64,000 nucleotides of DNA from positions 738-64,737 of the forward strand of contig BCIT01000023.1 in NCBI GenBank assembly GCA_001600035.1. The letters are read 5' to 3'. Under the pieces are notes generated by a model. It had not been told where the DNA came from. It saw only the letters and a program-made list of their open reading frames with translations, and searched no databases. Source of the DNA: Holtermanniella nyarrowii (taxonomy: Eukaryota; Basidiomycota; Tremellomycetes; Holtermanniales). Below, in pieces: positions 45,425-57,049 of the stretch; positions within the stretch are counted from its first letter, which is position 1, and each line of letters begins with the position of its first letter. The position numbers were made by a program, and so were the translations under genes.

Positions 45425-48400
45425 TTATAGTCGCTGGCGCTTGGACTTTGAGAGATGCTCGTAGGCTTTGCGACAGATGAATTCTTTGGCGGCCTCGAGG
45501 TCGGCGAGTGGTTCGCTAGTGCTAAGAGTGAGCTGGGCCCGGCAGGTCACTTACGGAGCGTAGAACAGCTGGAGGCCGACGGTGGTCTTTACTCTGAACA
45601 GAGGTTCATCAAGCTCGTCAGTCACCTCGGCTGAGATGTATTCGAAGGCTGGCGCAGGTAGATCGCGTTGCAAGCAGATGGCTGCTATAAGCTCGTTCAC
45701 ACTCTGCGACGTACCATTCAATTTGTTCGCCCACTCGGCGTCGCTCAACTTGCGCTTCTTGTCTGACCACCCATTGTCCGAGGACAAATCCATAGCTATG
45801 GCGTTTTTGCTCGCATTCGCCTTTGCAAACTTTCTCTTGCCAGCTTTGTTGCGCTTGTTCTTGCTAGGTGGAGAGTGCCGTGCAAAGTCAAGCTCGGTGA
45901 CTTGGACAGGAGACGAGCCGCCGCTTGCGAAAGTGTCGGAGCCACTTGAAGACAAACCGAGTGAGATGACCTCTTGCGGCGGGACTTGTTCGGGCATGGG
46001 CTGGTGCTGAGCCTGGGGTATTTGAGCGGGCTCATAGGGAGCAGGCGTTGGTGCAGATTGCGGAGCAGGCGGGTCGATCATCGCCAGCACACCTTGCTGC
46101 AGAGCCTGCTGTGCCACAGCTTCCCTCGCTTCGGTCTTGTGCGTGAACAGACTTGAAACGCTGAAGATGACATTTGCGCCTTTGGAAGGCACTGGGACCA
46201 CTAGATCAGCCTTGTACGCTGCTCGTCAGCGCGAGGCGTAGGAGTGGCTTACTTTTCGTTTCCAGATCTCTCTCGTAGCGGACTTCTGGGTTGAGGCCGT
46301 GACAAGCTAAAGCTTGGTAAATCGCAGTGCACGCATCGGCAGGAAGACCCTCGGGTGGACCTGCAGCGGTCGAAGTAGCAGCGGCAGCGTTAGCAGCAGG
46401 TTGTGGCGTAGGAATGATCGGCTTGAAAGTCTCCTCGACCCAAGACATCCACCCTTGCACATTCAGCTCCAAAGCTCGAGCGCAGACGGCTTCGCGGGCC
46501 GCCTCCATCGTGTCCCATGTCGATTCTTCAAGGTAGGATTGAGTCTGCCCAAGGACGGAGACGATCAAGACACAGCCATGCTCTGCTGTCAGCAAGCACA
46601 AACCTGGAACTCACTATCAGAGTCTTCATCCAAGAACGGCTCAAAACGTAGCGTTTCAGCTTGTCGTAGGGGATCGACCGCCTCGCGTAGGACTTCGAGG
46701 AGTAGATACATCGAGGATTGTCCGGTCGGAGTGATTGGGGGACGCTCAACAGGCATGAGTGACTGGATAGGCGCGACTGGGTCAGGCTTGACTGGCAATG
46801 TGAATCGGCCACCGCTAAAAACCAAAGGCGGGGTTCGTAGCGGTTCGAGCTGCTGCGGGACCGGAGCACTTGTATCTTTCGGCTTTCGCACGGCGTACTT
46901 GGCATACTTGGTGATGAAATCAATAGCCTCTTTGCGAATGGCGATTGTCGCGCAGTCTTGCTTGGCATCGGCGGACGTAGCGTGCTTTGCAGGAGTGGCA
47001 AAATAGCGAGTCACGCTGGGGCAGATGTTAATGTTTAGCTCGCAGCCAAAAACTGTCATCAGCTTGGTGTATCTACACTTTTACTCACGTTTGGTCTCTT
47101 CATCCTGCGTTTCTTTCCAAACAACGTCGATACCACCTCGACCCAAGCTCACACAAGTGCTGTCGATCAAATCGACATTGGTGCGCTCGGCCATCATCTT
47201 GACTGCAGCGGACACTGGGCTAAGCGGTACAGGCATGTTTGACGGCAGAACTGAAGTTGTGCGCCATGAAGATTGAGTTGGCAAAGTTTGCTGTGTGCTG
47301 TGAATTTCGGCAGTGGGCGTCGGTGCCATTTGCGCTTGGCTTGACTGTGTCGTCGCACCGTGACTTGTGCTCGCTGTAGCTTGCGCTTGACTGGTAGGCG
47401 CTTGACTTTGCAGACTGTTGAGCACCGAAGCAGGCACCCAAGTCTCTCCGCCTCCCTTTGCCACGCCGCCTCCCCATTCAACCCTGATCATTGCGTTGTC
47501 GTCTAAAGTAGGCGGCGTCACAGCAGGCAGCTGCGCGACAGGCTGAGCAGGCACAAGCGGAGCAGCCATGCTAGTGGCGCTTTGAGACGACAGCCGAGTG
47601 ACGACACGAGGCGATGTGCACCCAGTCCCAGCGCCGCTGGAGGTACTCGCCGTAGACGATTCTTGCGGAGCGCTTTCGTCCGAGGAGACTTGACCCTCCA
47701 TTGGCTGATCCATCCCTGCAGACTGACTCGACTGGCTCGAGTGATCAGGATTCTTGTTGAATGGGTTCTCGACCCAGCCTAGAGCGTTTTGCGAGATGGC
47801 GAGGGTGATGGTCGTGTTTTGGGCATCAAGCTGAGAATCAGTCGCTGGCTAGAAGAAAGTGGGGAACTCACTTTGAGACGTCTTGGTTGACCCGTCCAGT
47901 TCTTGACACCTCCCAACTTGGCGACTGAAGCTTCGTACGCAGTATCATAGCGCGACTTGGGAAGACTGTCGATTTCAGAATGTGATTTCAGCGCAGGATG
48001 CGTCGGCGGCAAGACAAGTGTCAGATGCGCAGTCGTCAAAGGATCTATCATCAATTTGTTCCACAAAGCAGTCCTCACCTGCACCTTGTCCAAGCTCGAA
48101 TGCCCAGCGCACGGTAGGCTGTACATCTTTGTCCAGCCCATGCAGCAAGCTATTCCATACTCTTGCAGGATGCTCAATGAGCGTTGGGGCAGAGATGAGT
48201 GGATCTTCTTCATCTTCGGGGTTTAGCCAATCGATGTTGAGTGATTCTGGTTCTGGTTCGGGTTCAGGCTCGCTGGGTGCGGTTACCATGTCGGTTGATA
48301 AGCGCTGACGAGAGGGATCGAGGCCTGGAAGGGAGACTTTGGTCGTTGGCTTGAGCTGTGGCTGAGGAGTGATTGAAACAGCTTGAGCGACGGTGAAGCC

Positions 48401-49555
48401 AGGTGCTATGGGTTCAGGCGAGCCACTAGGCTGACGAGCAGGCCAAGAGGGTACAGAAGCGTAAACGGGCGCAGGTTGAGGAGTGAAACCTTGAGGAGGA
48501 GCAGGTGACTGATACTGAGCAGGCTGCACAGGCGCCAGAGAACCAGAACGAAATTCGTTCATTGCCATCTGCTGCGTCTGCGCCTGCGCCTGCGGAGGGA
48601 CAAAAGGCGTGGTAGCAGGACGAACAGCAATCGGCTCAGACTTGATCTGCACGTTCGGAGCGGGCTGCTGCTGGTAGACTGGCGCCTGCTGCTGAACAAA
48701 CTGTGGCTGGGGCATCTGTTGCGCAGGTTGTGATTGAGAAGCAGGAGCTAGATGGAACTGGATTACGCTTTGATGAGGCTGCTGTGGCTGTAGCTGGAGT
48801 TGTTGATAGAGTGGCTGCTGTTGAGTAGAGAGTGACAATGGCTGTTGGTGTTGATACGCTTGCTGTGGGGTTGACTGTTGCTGTTGGACAGAATACTGTG
48901 GGATAGGCTGCTGCTGCTGCTGTTGAATCGGCTGTAGCATGGACCGCTGCTGAAGCTGAGGTTGCTGATACACGACCTGGCCCTGGCCCTGCCCATGTGC
49001 TTGAAGCCTCGGCTGAAGCTGTGGCTGGACCTGAACCTGAACCTGAGGCTGCATCAAAGGCTGCTGATACGCCAGAGCTTGGACCTGCGGAGGGTGGGAG
49101 TATTGATACTGCTGATTGGCTGGCTGCAAGAGGGGCTGCTGCTGCTGATAAGATTGATTGATGTATTGAGTCTGGCTTTGCTGGCCCTGGCCCTGGTGTG
49201 AAAAAGCCATCATCTGCTGCTGCTGCTGCTGGCCACCACTATTACTCACCACAAGGCCATCATCAATAAGAGACTTCCTAGAAGCCAACACCGGCGTTGG
49301 CGTGGCTCGACCACCCCTCATCCCACCTCTACCCCTCACTCCCCCTCCTCCTCTTCCACCACGAGGCCTAAGCATTGGACCTCTACCCCCCCAACTAGCT
49401 CTTGAAGGGTGAGTCATTGGACCTTGGCTTTGAGGCTGCTGTTGAGGAGGTTGCCAGAGGTTTGGATTCGGTTGATAGGTCTGTGCTTGGAGGGTTTGAG
49501 GTTGAGGTTGGTGAATGAACTGTGGATGAGTTTGATAGGACTGTAGAAAGGACAT
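45425..49555 (-). CDS. Glutamine-rich RGG protein with repeated dsRNA-binding-like units
   Basis: One long gene read by eye from ATG 49555 to TAA 45425. The N-terminus is followed by an RGG box (RGGRGGGGVRGRGGMRGG). Next comes a low-complexity region of about 300 residues rich in Gln, Pro and Ala, then an acidic patch (NIDWLNPEDEEDPL). An intron after HGLDKD leads to VRTALWNKLMIDPLTTAHLT. After a Ser/Thr/Pro-rich linker, at least four related units follow, each with a beta-like part and then an Ala-rich helix: ATSADAKQDCATIAIRKEAI, STWDTMEAAREAVCARALE, HKTEAREAVAQQALQQG and ADLEAAKEFICRKAYEHL. The helix pattern (K/E-AREAVA-x-x-AL) is like the second helix of a dsRNA-binding domain. A basic cluster with NKRNKAGKRKFAKAN lies between units. 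It is probably an RNA-binding, condensate-prone protein. The role is unknown and the domain call is inference. Confidence 0.7.
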
Positions 49556-49692
49556 TGTTCTTGTTGCGTCCTGCTGCCAGCTGGAGCAAACCTCAAGCAC
49601 GGAAAGGAGGGAGGAAGAGAGAGAGAGAGTCCGATGTGCACGGCTTCAGTTATAATCAAGGGTCATTCTGCCGATCCTCCCTCCCAACTTTG

Positions 49693-49922
49693 ACTAGCGT
49701 AAAGTTTGTTTTGTCATCTCATCAGTAAAGGAGGGACGATTGAACGAGCGTTGTAGAAGGATATCTGTGGGTCATATTCTGTATAGGGTCACTCTGAGTA
49801 GGAGAACATTGGCCAGGTGTGAGAGGTGTAAAGACAACAGCAGGATGAGTTGGCTTACCCCTTTTTGGTGATTTGGTTCCGCCTTTGACTGCTGCTGCTG
49901 CTGCGTAGATTAGGGATAGCAT
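49693..49922 (-). CDS. Possible 44-residue basic protein
   Basis: ATG at 49920-49922 opens MLSLIYAAAAAVKGGTKSPK, then a GTAAGC donor. After an intron of about 95 bases an acceptor CAG allows DILLQRSFNRPSFTDEMTKQ and a stop at 49693. The splice signals are good for this genome, and the short hydrophobic, Ala-rich, basic start resembles small mitochondrial proteins. I do not recognise it. It lies directly upstream of the long RGG gene on the same strand and might instead be an upstream frame in a leader. Confidence 0.3.
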
Positions 49923-50155
49923 CTATACTACCCTTGTTCTCCTACTCAAGCACTCAAAAGCCATGCATAGCATCATACCTATATACAATCTCGCCATGCT
50001 GATACAAATCCATTACCCCCTATCTTCAAGACAAGGAACACGAGGAACAATAAGGGATAAAGGAGATGAGGGGTAAACTCTTAAGAGTCAATCATCCTTG
50101 TCTCTTCTTTACAACTCATCACCACCCTCTCAATCTCACACTCACAGTAACAGCA

Positions 50156-50383
50156 ATGCCAACAACAGCACCCAAAATAGGTGATCCTTCATCAAAATCA
50201 AAAGCTCAAGGATGGGCAGACGCAGCTTTACCTTGGGAGACTATGGAGAGTCCGACGATGGCGGCGGGTAAAGCGGAGGGTGCATGGCTGACAGAGGGTG
50301 GTAAAAAGAGGTGGAAGGCTGTCAAGGTGGGGATGGAGGGGGTGTATCCTGTTGGTTACGAGAGGGACGTGTTGGATCTGTGA
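50156..50383 (+). CDS. Possible 75-residue hypothetical protein
   Basis: Single open frame from ATG 50156: MPTTAPKIGDPSSKSKAQGW, then ADAALPWETMESPTMAAGKA, ending GVYPVGYERDVLDL. A pyrimidine-rich leader with CTCACACTCACAG precedes the ATG, as in expressed fungal genes. It is basic, without a membrane segment or known motif. The last codons overlap a GTGAGT donor-like site, so further exons are possible but none could be joined convincingly. It borders the decayed repeat array. Confidence 0.4.
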   Translation: MPTTAPKIGDPSSKSKAQGWADAALPWETMESPTMAAGKAEGAWLTEGGKKRWKAVKVGMEGVYPVGYERDVLDL

Positions 50384-50553
50384 GTCCATTTCTCTTTGTT
50401 CTGACTTGGGGCTTTGGAATGGGGTAAATGGCGAGGTGACACAACGAGTGGCTATGCGGATATCGTTCAAGTCTTTTGAAGCGTGTACAGAGACTTGAGG
50501 GATTGGATCACAAGCATCTATCAGGAAGACGGCGCAAGGTCCTTGTCTCCTTC

Positions 50554-53500
50554 AGTCAGCTCTGTAGCTGACAAGCTACGCCGATGAAGCAGGAATGAGG
50601 ACGCGTCCAAGGGTCCGAGGGCACCTGTGGTCTTGAAGAGTATCGCAGCGGATGATCTCTGATATCTGCAGAGGGTCACAGGAAACAATGGCAGCTGCTT
50701 GGAATCGATTAGCACCAGCTGCCGTATAGATCTTGCACTAGATGACACAGGCTGCTTCTGTAGAAGTCAAAAGCCATCGACAGACGCTCGACGTCCGTTG
50801 ATTGCTTTCGGTGGTCATTAGCAGACCTGGTGGTCAAACCCAAACTATCTCATGGTCATTCGAGCAATGTCGCACGCAGCGTGTGCGACGATTGTGCCCC
50901 AGCTAAGGAATACATCACTCAACGCTCACCTGCTTCGACGCCAGGTGAGCGAACAGAATGTATAGAGCTGTTAGGCGCCTCGTCACTGGCTGCGAGGAAT
51001 GCCTAGATGGGTAGCTCTCACCGACGAGACCGAGACATTGGGTTACCGGATAACAAAGCAGCCGTTGACACGTTCCTCGACAGCTTCGAGCTGTATCACT
51101 GGACAAAACGACGGCTGCGAGTCGTACAGTCTCATGGGATGTATCAAGGCGCTCTTGACTCCAAAATAGCGGCCGTCTGCGATCATGTATCAGCTTTTCA
51201 TAGCTAAGCAGCCCGGGGAATGGCTGCGCTGATACTGTGGTGAAGAGTCACGTTGATCACATCTCACACCATCTCTCCTAGTCTCTCGTGAGATGACTTG
51301 AGCATCACACGCAATCGTAGCTGCAAGTGCATGGAGAGCTTCTTGGCTCCACTCTGGTTGATAGCTTGCAAGCTATTAATCTGTTCGAAAATTTGAGGAC
51401 TGCTTTGAGCGTCCGTAGCTGTTGTGCTGTTCCTCGCGGGCTTGACAGGCGGCGTAGGCGTTCTACAAGGTGGTCAGAGGTCTCTGGCCTCTCCAGGCAG
51501 TTGCGGATGGGGTGTATACCTCTGGACCAGAGGGACGTATGGGTTCTATGAGTACAATTCTTTCATCTAGTATCTGCTTCTGGCCTCAGGGTTCGAAGAG
51601 TGCAAGGTGGATGATTAGCTCGAGGCTCACGTAGTCTTTGGCTTTACAGACGGTTTTAACAGCTTATCAAAGACTCGAGATTCCGACGAGAAGCGCAGTC
51701 CCTCCTCCCTTGATGACGTTGCTTAGCTCTATTTAGCTGGGTATATCGTGATGGGTTGGCTGTATGTCAAGGTGAAGTTCGAATCTTCAATGTCTGTGGG
51801 GGTGCGTCTCAGGACCTTGTGACGCGTCGCAAGTATCTCGCGGAAGCACAGCTGCAGGGAGTGCATTTGACGGTCCTCGTTGAGCTCAGCTCGGTAGCTG
51901 ATAAGCTATCAAAGAGCGATCGACGGCGAGGCCTGTCCTGAAAGTATGCCTTGAGCTAGGCTTGCTACGGCATCTGTAGAGGTTGACAGCTGCTAGTGCT
52001 CAATCAATCGGTCTCAGCTTTGATCGTGGACGAACTGCGGTGTAGATCTTGCTCTTGGTGTGACAGGTTTCTTCTGTAGCTATCAAAGGCATCGACAACC
52101 CTCGACGCCTGTGGTCATCGGAAGGACTGGCGGTCAGATGGCTAATCTCTTGTGATTCATTGCAAAGCGGCTATCGCGCAGTTGTATCAGTGTAACCTCT
52201 TCAGCTAGTATGCTCGATGGAACGCTCGCTAGGTTCAACGCCAAGCGATCTTACCAAGAGCGACCAACTGCAGACGAGTTTCTTGCCAGCTGCGGGGACG
52301 GTTTGATTCTGGAATCTCATCTTTGACAGGAAAGATTCTTGATTCAGCACTCAAAACTCGCACAGGGTAAAGAAGCAGCCTTTGGGCGAGTTGATTCAGC
52401 GAGAGGTCGGACGCGCGAGGTAAGAGTACTTTCTTGAGTCATACGAGTTTCAAAAATGCTTTCGACTGGCGAAGCCGCTACCGCTTGTGACTTTGTATTA
52501 GCTGGTCATTGCCGAGGCATGCCTGGAGAATGGCTGCGCTGGCTGGGATTCGCTCACGGCATGACCACTCGTGAGCAGCATGTTGCTGATCTCTCGAGAC
52601 TGCAGCCGGATGCTAAGCGATGACTCACTTCCCAGCTATACGGATCGCCTAGTCCACGTCCCTGCCTCGGCTTCGCCTCATAGCTTGCTAGCGGCTTTGG
52701 CTTGAAAAAAGTCAGGGCTGGTTCGAGCGTCCGCAGCTGTCTGTGATGCAGCGCGGGCTTGATGGGCAGCGTGCTGGTCGGAGGACAGGAAGGAGGTCTG
52801 GAAGACTATGGAGGCTTTGGTTGATCTTAGAGCCCATCCTGTGATCTAAAAGGGATGTATTGGATCTCGGAGTTATTTTGACTTCCAATGTCGTTCTCCT
52901 CTTGCAAATTGGTTATGGACGACTGACCTGGGACACTGTACTCTTTGATGCTACAAGTGTCGCACACGATCCACTCATAACTCGCGAGATCGATGAGAAT
53001 CGCAGCCGCTCGCTCAACAACACGCTCAGCTCTCTTGAACTGATACGAGGTGTTGCAAGCAGTGGCTGCAATTCTCCCATTCACCCTCTTGAGTTTCCCA
53101 ATTTGTTGGCGCGTGTCTCACAACTGCAAGATCAGTGTAACCATTTGCGAGTGACCCAGCCGGCATGGATGTTTCTCCATCAGCTGTGTAGCTGATCAGC
53201 TAACAAAGACTGGGCGGGATGAGGAACGGCCTGAACGTCTCGCGTAGCTGCACTTCCAGACGCCGCTGGCCACGCACGATGATCGTAGAATATTGGAGAA
53301 AAAGGTGACTGTTGCCTGGGTATCAGCTGGTGTCAGCCGCGTCTTCAGGCCTTGATGAGACCAGCTACCATGTAGATTTTGCCTTTTATGACACATCTTT
53401 CATCTGTGTAAACTGGGCCTCAACAGACTCTCGACGCTTGTGGTTACCTGCGTGACAAAAGAGTGCTTGTAGTCCATCCAAGCCAGGTGACCTGGCCAAG

Positions 53501-53990
53501 TGTTATCAGCTGCAGGCGCGTCGTGAGAAGCTTGCGAAGTTGTCCTGAAGTTTCAATCTTGTGTGACGACTGAATCTGCGCGAAGGGCCCTATATCGGAC
53601 GAAGAAGCAGCCATCGGCGTCTTGCTCGACAGCTCTGAGCTGAGTACTATGACCGCAACGACTGCGTTTCTTGTCTGTAAGTAATCTTTCGATTTCTTTA
53701 TGGTCCATTCATTGTGTAAGACAGCAAAGCAGCTGCCGCTCGCGACTACTGTATCAGCTAGTCATAGCGAGCAGAAGCTTTGGGGTCCGCTGCGTTCTCT
53801 CGAGTCGCTCATGGGTCTGCGGACACGATAATCACTTGTGGGAGTCTCTTTGATGGTCCTCATCTCGTTCAGCTATGTAATTGAATAGCTGAAGTACTCG
53901 GATGAGGAATGAGGACAGGTCTGAGCGTCTTTGTTCAGCTATGGTCTTAGGATGACATTTGCTGAGATTCGGAGGAAAACAATGGCACGC
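50554..53990. repeat. Highly diverged tandem array, unit about 1.3 kb
   Basis: No gene is supported in this stretch. Several separate motifs recur in the same order at spacing near 1.3 kb. Motif A (CAGCT-TGTAGCTGA-AGCTA) is at about 50557, 51886, 53181 and a weaker copy at 53870. Motif B (GTAGATCTTGC...GACA...CTTCTGTAG...CTCGACG) is at about 50723, 52040 and 53368. A TATCAGCT-GTCATAGC motif is at 51187, 52495 and 53751. TGGCTGCGCT is at 51221 and 52531. GAGCGTCCG-AGCTGT is at about 51404 and 52722. Unit 3 lacks about 600 bases at its end. The copies share only short patches, so the duplication is old and decaying. What the ancestral unit was is unknown. Confidence 0.75.
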
Positions 53991-54150
53991 TTGTGCTCAG
54001 TTGTCTAGCTGATCTCGGGTCGGTTTTATAGCCAAGCTGGCGTCACGTTCTTGTCCACCTCGCTTGCAGGCGATATTATCATCTCCCCAAGGCCGTACAA
54101 AGATTTATCGCGCCTGTTCTTCCTTCTGCTTCGTGGCTCACAGCTTGTTC

Positions 54151-55345
54151 ATGAATCGGGTGCAGAAACCATGGAGCCGAGTTGCGGAGGGAACCATGAG
54201 CTACGGTTCAGACAGTGACAAGATCCAGTCTTTCAATCCTCTCCCAATCGCTGACAACTGCCCCAGTGAAGCTCGCCTGCACATGACTCTCTTCGACCTC
54301 GCAGGTGACAGCCATACGTTTGCCAAAGTCGGGCGTGAAGGCCAGCGATCAGCTCCAAAGACTGTTCTTGACGCAAGTCCACCGTTATTTTGCCACCCAA
54401 CTGACATGCAGCTCGGTACCGGTCTAGGATTGTAAGCTGTCGATAAGTCCACGCTCACTGCAGGTGGCCGATCTCTCAAGCTGCTGTCTGGCCTGAAACT
54501 ACTTTTGTCGGTCTCGATCTCGCGCCTTGTCAAGTCAATCTCGACATCCTTGCCGCAGCTGAGCAGGCTCTTGCACCGAGCGCGCAGCCGAAGTCTGGCG
54601 GTTGGCGCGATGCTCGACAGCGCATCACCTGGGAGCACAGAGATCTGTGCGTTTTGTAACAGACAAATCTGATAGATTAGCTTGAAGCCTCTACCTTATG
54701 ACAGTGGTTCATTTGACATGGTTCATATCCGCTTTGTGGGTTTGGGAGTGCCAGAGACGAAATGGGGTGATGTGTTGGAGGAGGCTGTGCGTGTGCTGAA
54801 GCGCGGTGGGATATTGGAGGTCAGTCGTATCGCTGGGAGTCATCTGACGTCAGGTCGTCGAAACATCTTATCAGCTCCCAGCTTCCTCTTCCACATCACT
54901 AGTCCACTCGTTCTCCTCCCTCCTCCTCTCGCACTTTATTCACCCTATCCCAACCCTCCCTCTCAACTTTGCAATCTCCTTCACTTCCGGCCTCGTTACT
55001 TCCTCAATCTCAAGACCTGCATTCAGCAAGACGTATAACGCTGATGATGCACCTGGTGCATTACGCGGTGCAGCTCTCATATGGGTCCGCAGCGCTCTAG
55101 GAGGCAGAGGTACCGCGCTCGTGCGATCTAAAAGCCGGGAACAGCGAAGTGGCGGCGAGAAAGACGTTGCTGATCGTATGGGCCGTCAACTCCGTCGCTT
55201 CGATCCCGAACGATGGGGCAGGCAGTTAGTAGGTCCACAAGGGTTGACATCAAGTGAAGAAGATTTGGAGAAACAGCTTCCTGTTGCTGGTCAGCCTAAA
55301 GAAGGTCAAGTGATTCTGTGTGCTTGGGTCGGGATTAAGGAATAG
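54151..55345 (+). CDS. Class I SAM-dependent methyltransferase
   Basis: Methyltransferase of the fungal LaeA-like/velvet-unrelated class I type; the substrate is unknown. Motif I reads TVLD-LGTGLGLWPISQ, giving the GxGxG nucleotide loop, followed by ETTFVGLDLAP, whose Asp binds the SAM ribose. Then ITWEHRDL, PLPYDSGSFDMVHIRFVGLG (motif II region) and VLEEAVRVLKRGGILE (motif III). The C-terminal half has RRFDPERWGRQLVG and ends ILCAWVGIKE. Motif I is perfect only if a 39-base intron with a GC donor (54373-54411, GCAAGT to TGACATGCAG) is removed. It is a multiple of three with no stop, so retention would insert 13 residues into the SAM loop. The start could be ATG 54151 or 54196. Confidence 0.82.
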
Positions 55346-55402
55346 AAATAGAAGAAATGCCATAATGAAATCATGCAACCCAACCAACCCCAACTGTCTA
55401 GT

Positions 55403-56597
55403 CTACTCGTCCATCGCTGCATCGCTCTCCTCGTCTAGAGCGGCACCGGGTACGAAGCCGACGTCCCGTGTCCAGCGGTCTCCCAATGAAACTTTGAATT
55501 CCTGACTATCAGTTATGCGTTCACAGTCACAGAACTGCTGAGTGGCATGCCGCAACTCTCAGATGAGCTGCATCAGGCTAGCTCAACGCGCAAGCGTCCA
55601 CGAGCTTTCCGACCCAACAATCTCCGAAAGCCAGTGTCACACCCAGCCAGCAGCTTTGCCAAACTCACCGCCATCTGAATCCCCAAAAGCTTCAAAAGCC
55701 TCGCCTTTTCCGCCGTCAGTTTCTCTCCGTCTCTGCAGACGACATGAGGGTTGTTGAGCGATGGCACGCCTTTGACAAGAACTGTTGCGAGACCTAGCGA
55801 ACGGAGTTGAGGGTCCATGCTGTGTGGAAAGGGGTCGGATTGGTATGAGAGGATTGGGCCTTTGCATGTTAGCTTCTGCATTGGGATGGGAGATGGAAGT
55901 GAGGAGAGGAGTCGTTTGGTGCTTGCGAGGCTTTGGGTGTCTTTTGCGAGAGACTTGTCACCGGACCCTAACCCGAAGCGACATAGTGGCACTGGCCATG
56001 GCTGCTGCTCGGTCGCGTCAGACAGAGCGACGCTCTAGATGTGCCACGGAGCGAGCCATGTTCTGTCTTTCCACACCATTCAAGAAAGCATCAACTCACC
56101 ATCTGGTAGGATGACCTCGCTCGTCGACCTGTTACCCATGCGCGCAAACTCTTTGACACTGAAACTCTCGAACCATTCTTGGGTTTCTTTTGGGTCGTGC
56201 GAAGTAAGGAAGAGTCCTAGTGGTCCACGAAGTTTCTGTCATTCGTCAGTAGAGTCTTGCGGAGCATTAAATACAAACCTTTGCAATCTGACTCAGTCCA
56301 TCCTTGTATTCTTGCTCCGGTGTCAGACCAAGCGCAATCGCCATGACCTTGTTCCGTCCATAAAACAGTCTCCCGGTACTACTATCAGCTCCTTTCATGC
56401 CGTATCACATACCTCTTCCATTGCTTTCTAACCTCCTTGAGCGCCTCATTCCTCATATCACCCACACTGAACACCCAACAGTGCTCATACTTGTCGATAT
56501 TCTCTCTCAGCTCATTCACTAGCTTTTTCTTGTCGTCTTTTACTTTTTTGTCTGTTTTGGTGAGTGACACGACCTTTGAGCGCTTCGACTTGGGCAT
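55403..56597 (-). CDS. MRT4: Ribosome assembly factor Mrt4
   Basis: Nuclear/nucleolar paralog of ribosomal stalk protein P0; it holds the stalk site on pre-60S particles until replaced by P0. The start MPKSKRSKVVSLTKTDKKVK is the family hallmark. Then KLVNELRENIDKYEHCWVFS, MRNEALKEVRKQWKR, GRLFYGRNKVMAIALGL (split by an intron), LRGPLGLFLTSHDPKETQEW, and EFARMGNRSTSEVILPDG. After the next exons comes the PQLRSLGLATVLVKGVPSL region, EKLTAEKARLLKLLGIQMA, and the last exon EFKVSLGDRWTRDVGFVPG ending in an acidic tail with the stop at 55403. The last intron is longer than usual for the window (about 160 bases). Length is normal, about 235 residues. Confidence 0.93.
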
Positions 56598-56726
56598 TCT
56601 GAGGTTGTAAGGGTAGGATACAGGTGTAGTAGGTAAGGTATAAGTGTGTGTTTATAGGAAGAGTGGAAGGGTAGACTCGCAAATAATCTGGTAGCGCACG
56701 TGACTCGTTCACGCGCTACAACCGCG

Positions 56727-56735
56727 TCTATTTAA
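56727..56735 (+). promoter_or_regulatory. TATA-like box of the 56831 gene
   Basis: TATTTAAAT about 95-100 bases before the ATG at 56831, followed by a C/T-rich leader and an A-rich context right before the start codon (ACACAATA-ATG). This is the layout of strongly expressed small fungal genes. Confidence 0.5.
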
Positions 56736-56830
56736 ATACTCCCATCTTTTGACTTGAAGCTGTCAACAGCTCCCCTTCTACACCTTGTCCTCAATCTTCA
56801 TCTTCAACTACCATCTTGAGAGACACAATA

Positions 56831-57049
56831 ATGGCTGATCACATCGCTCCTCCTCCTTACGCGGTCGAACCACTTGTAGGCTACGGTACAGACGGTCGGA
56901 TTCTTCCCCAAGTCATGGAGAACAGGCCGCGTCTGCCCGAACGCTGCAGGAATCACCACCTGGCTACTTGTGAGTTTCTTTTCTTATCATCATTCATCAT
57001 GACGTTTATTCTGGCTTGTGGTGAAACAGGCTTCTTTGAAAAGTGGTGA
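56831..57049 (+). CDS. 53-residue protein with a PPPY motif
   Basis: Two exons. The first is MADHIAPPPYAVEPLVGYGT, then a Pro/Arg-rich stretch (MENRPRLPERCRNHHLAT). A GTGAGT donor near 56969 and an acceptor CAG near 57031 join it in frame to a last exon reading CFFEKW and a stop at 57047-57049. Unspliced, the frame is also open and would add a hydrophobic stretch (FLFLSSFIMTFILACG). The P-P-P-Y could bind a WW domain such as that of Rsp5-type ubiquitin ligases; that is inference from the motif. Not recognised as a family. The promoter layout supports expression. Confidence 0.5.
   Translation: MADHIAPPPYAVEPLVGYGTDGRILPQVMENRPRLPERCRNHHLATCEFLFLSSFIMTFILACGETGFFEKW

Noticed and set aside
45900-46010. 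Gene on the plus strand opposite the RGG/Gln-rich gene (frames at 45582-46010 and 46314-47006)
   Set aside because: These are antisense frames of the well-supported minus-strand gene.
51776-51790. GTTCGAATC as a tRNA T-loop
   Set aside because: No matching acceptor stem, anticodon arm or D-arm could be found around it; no tRNA seen elsewhere either.
52860-53195. Open frame of 111 codons on the plus strand
   Set aside because: It lies across the boundary of two decayed repeat units and has no recognisable motif; likely chance.
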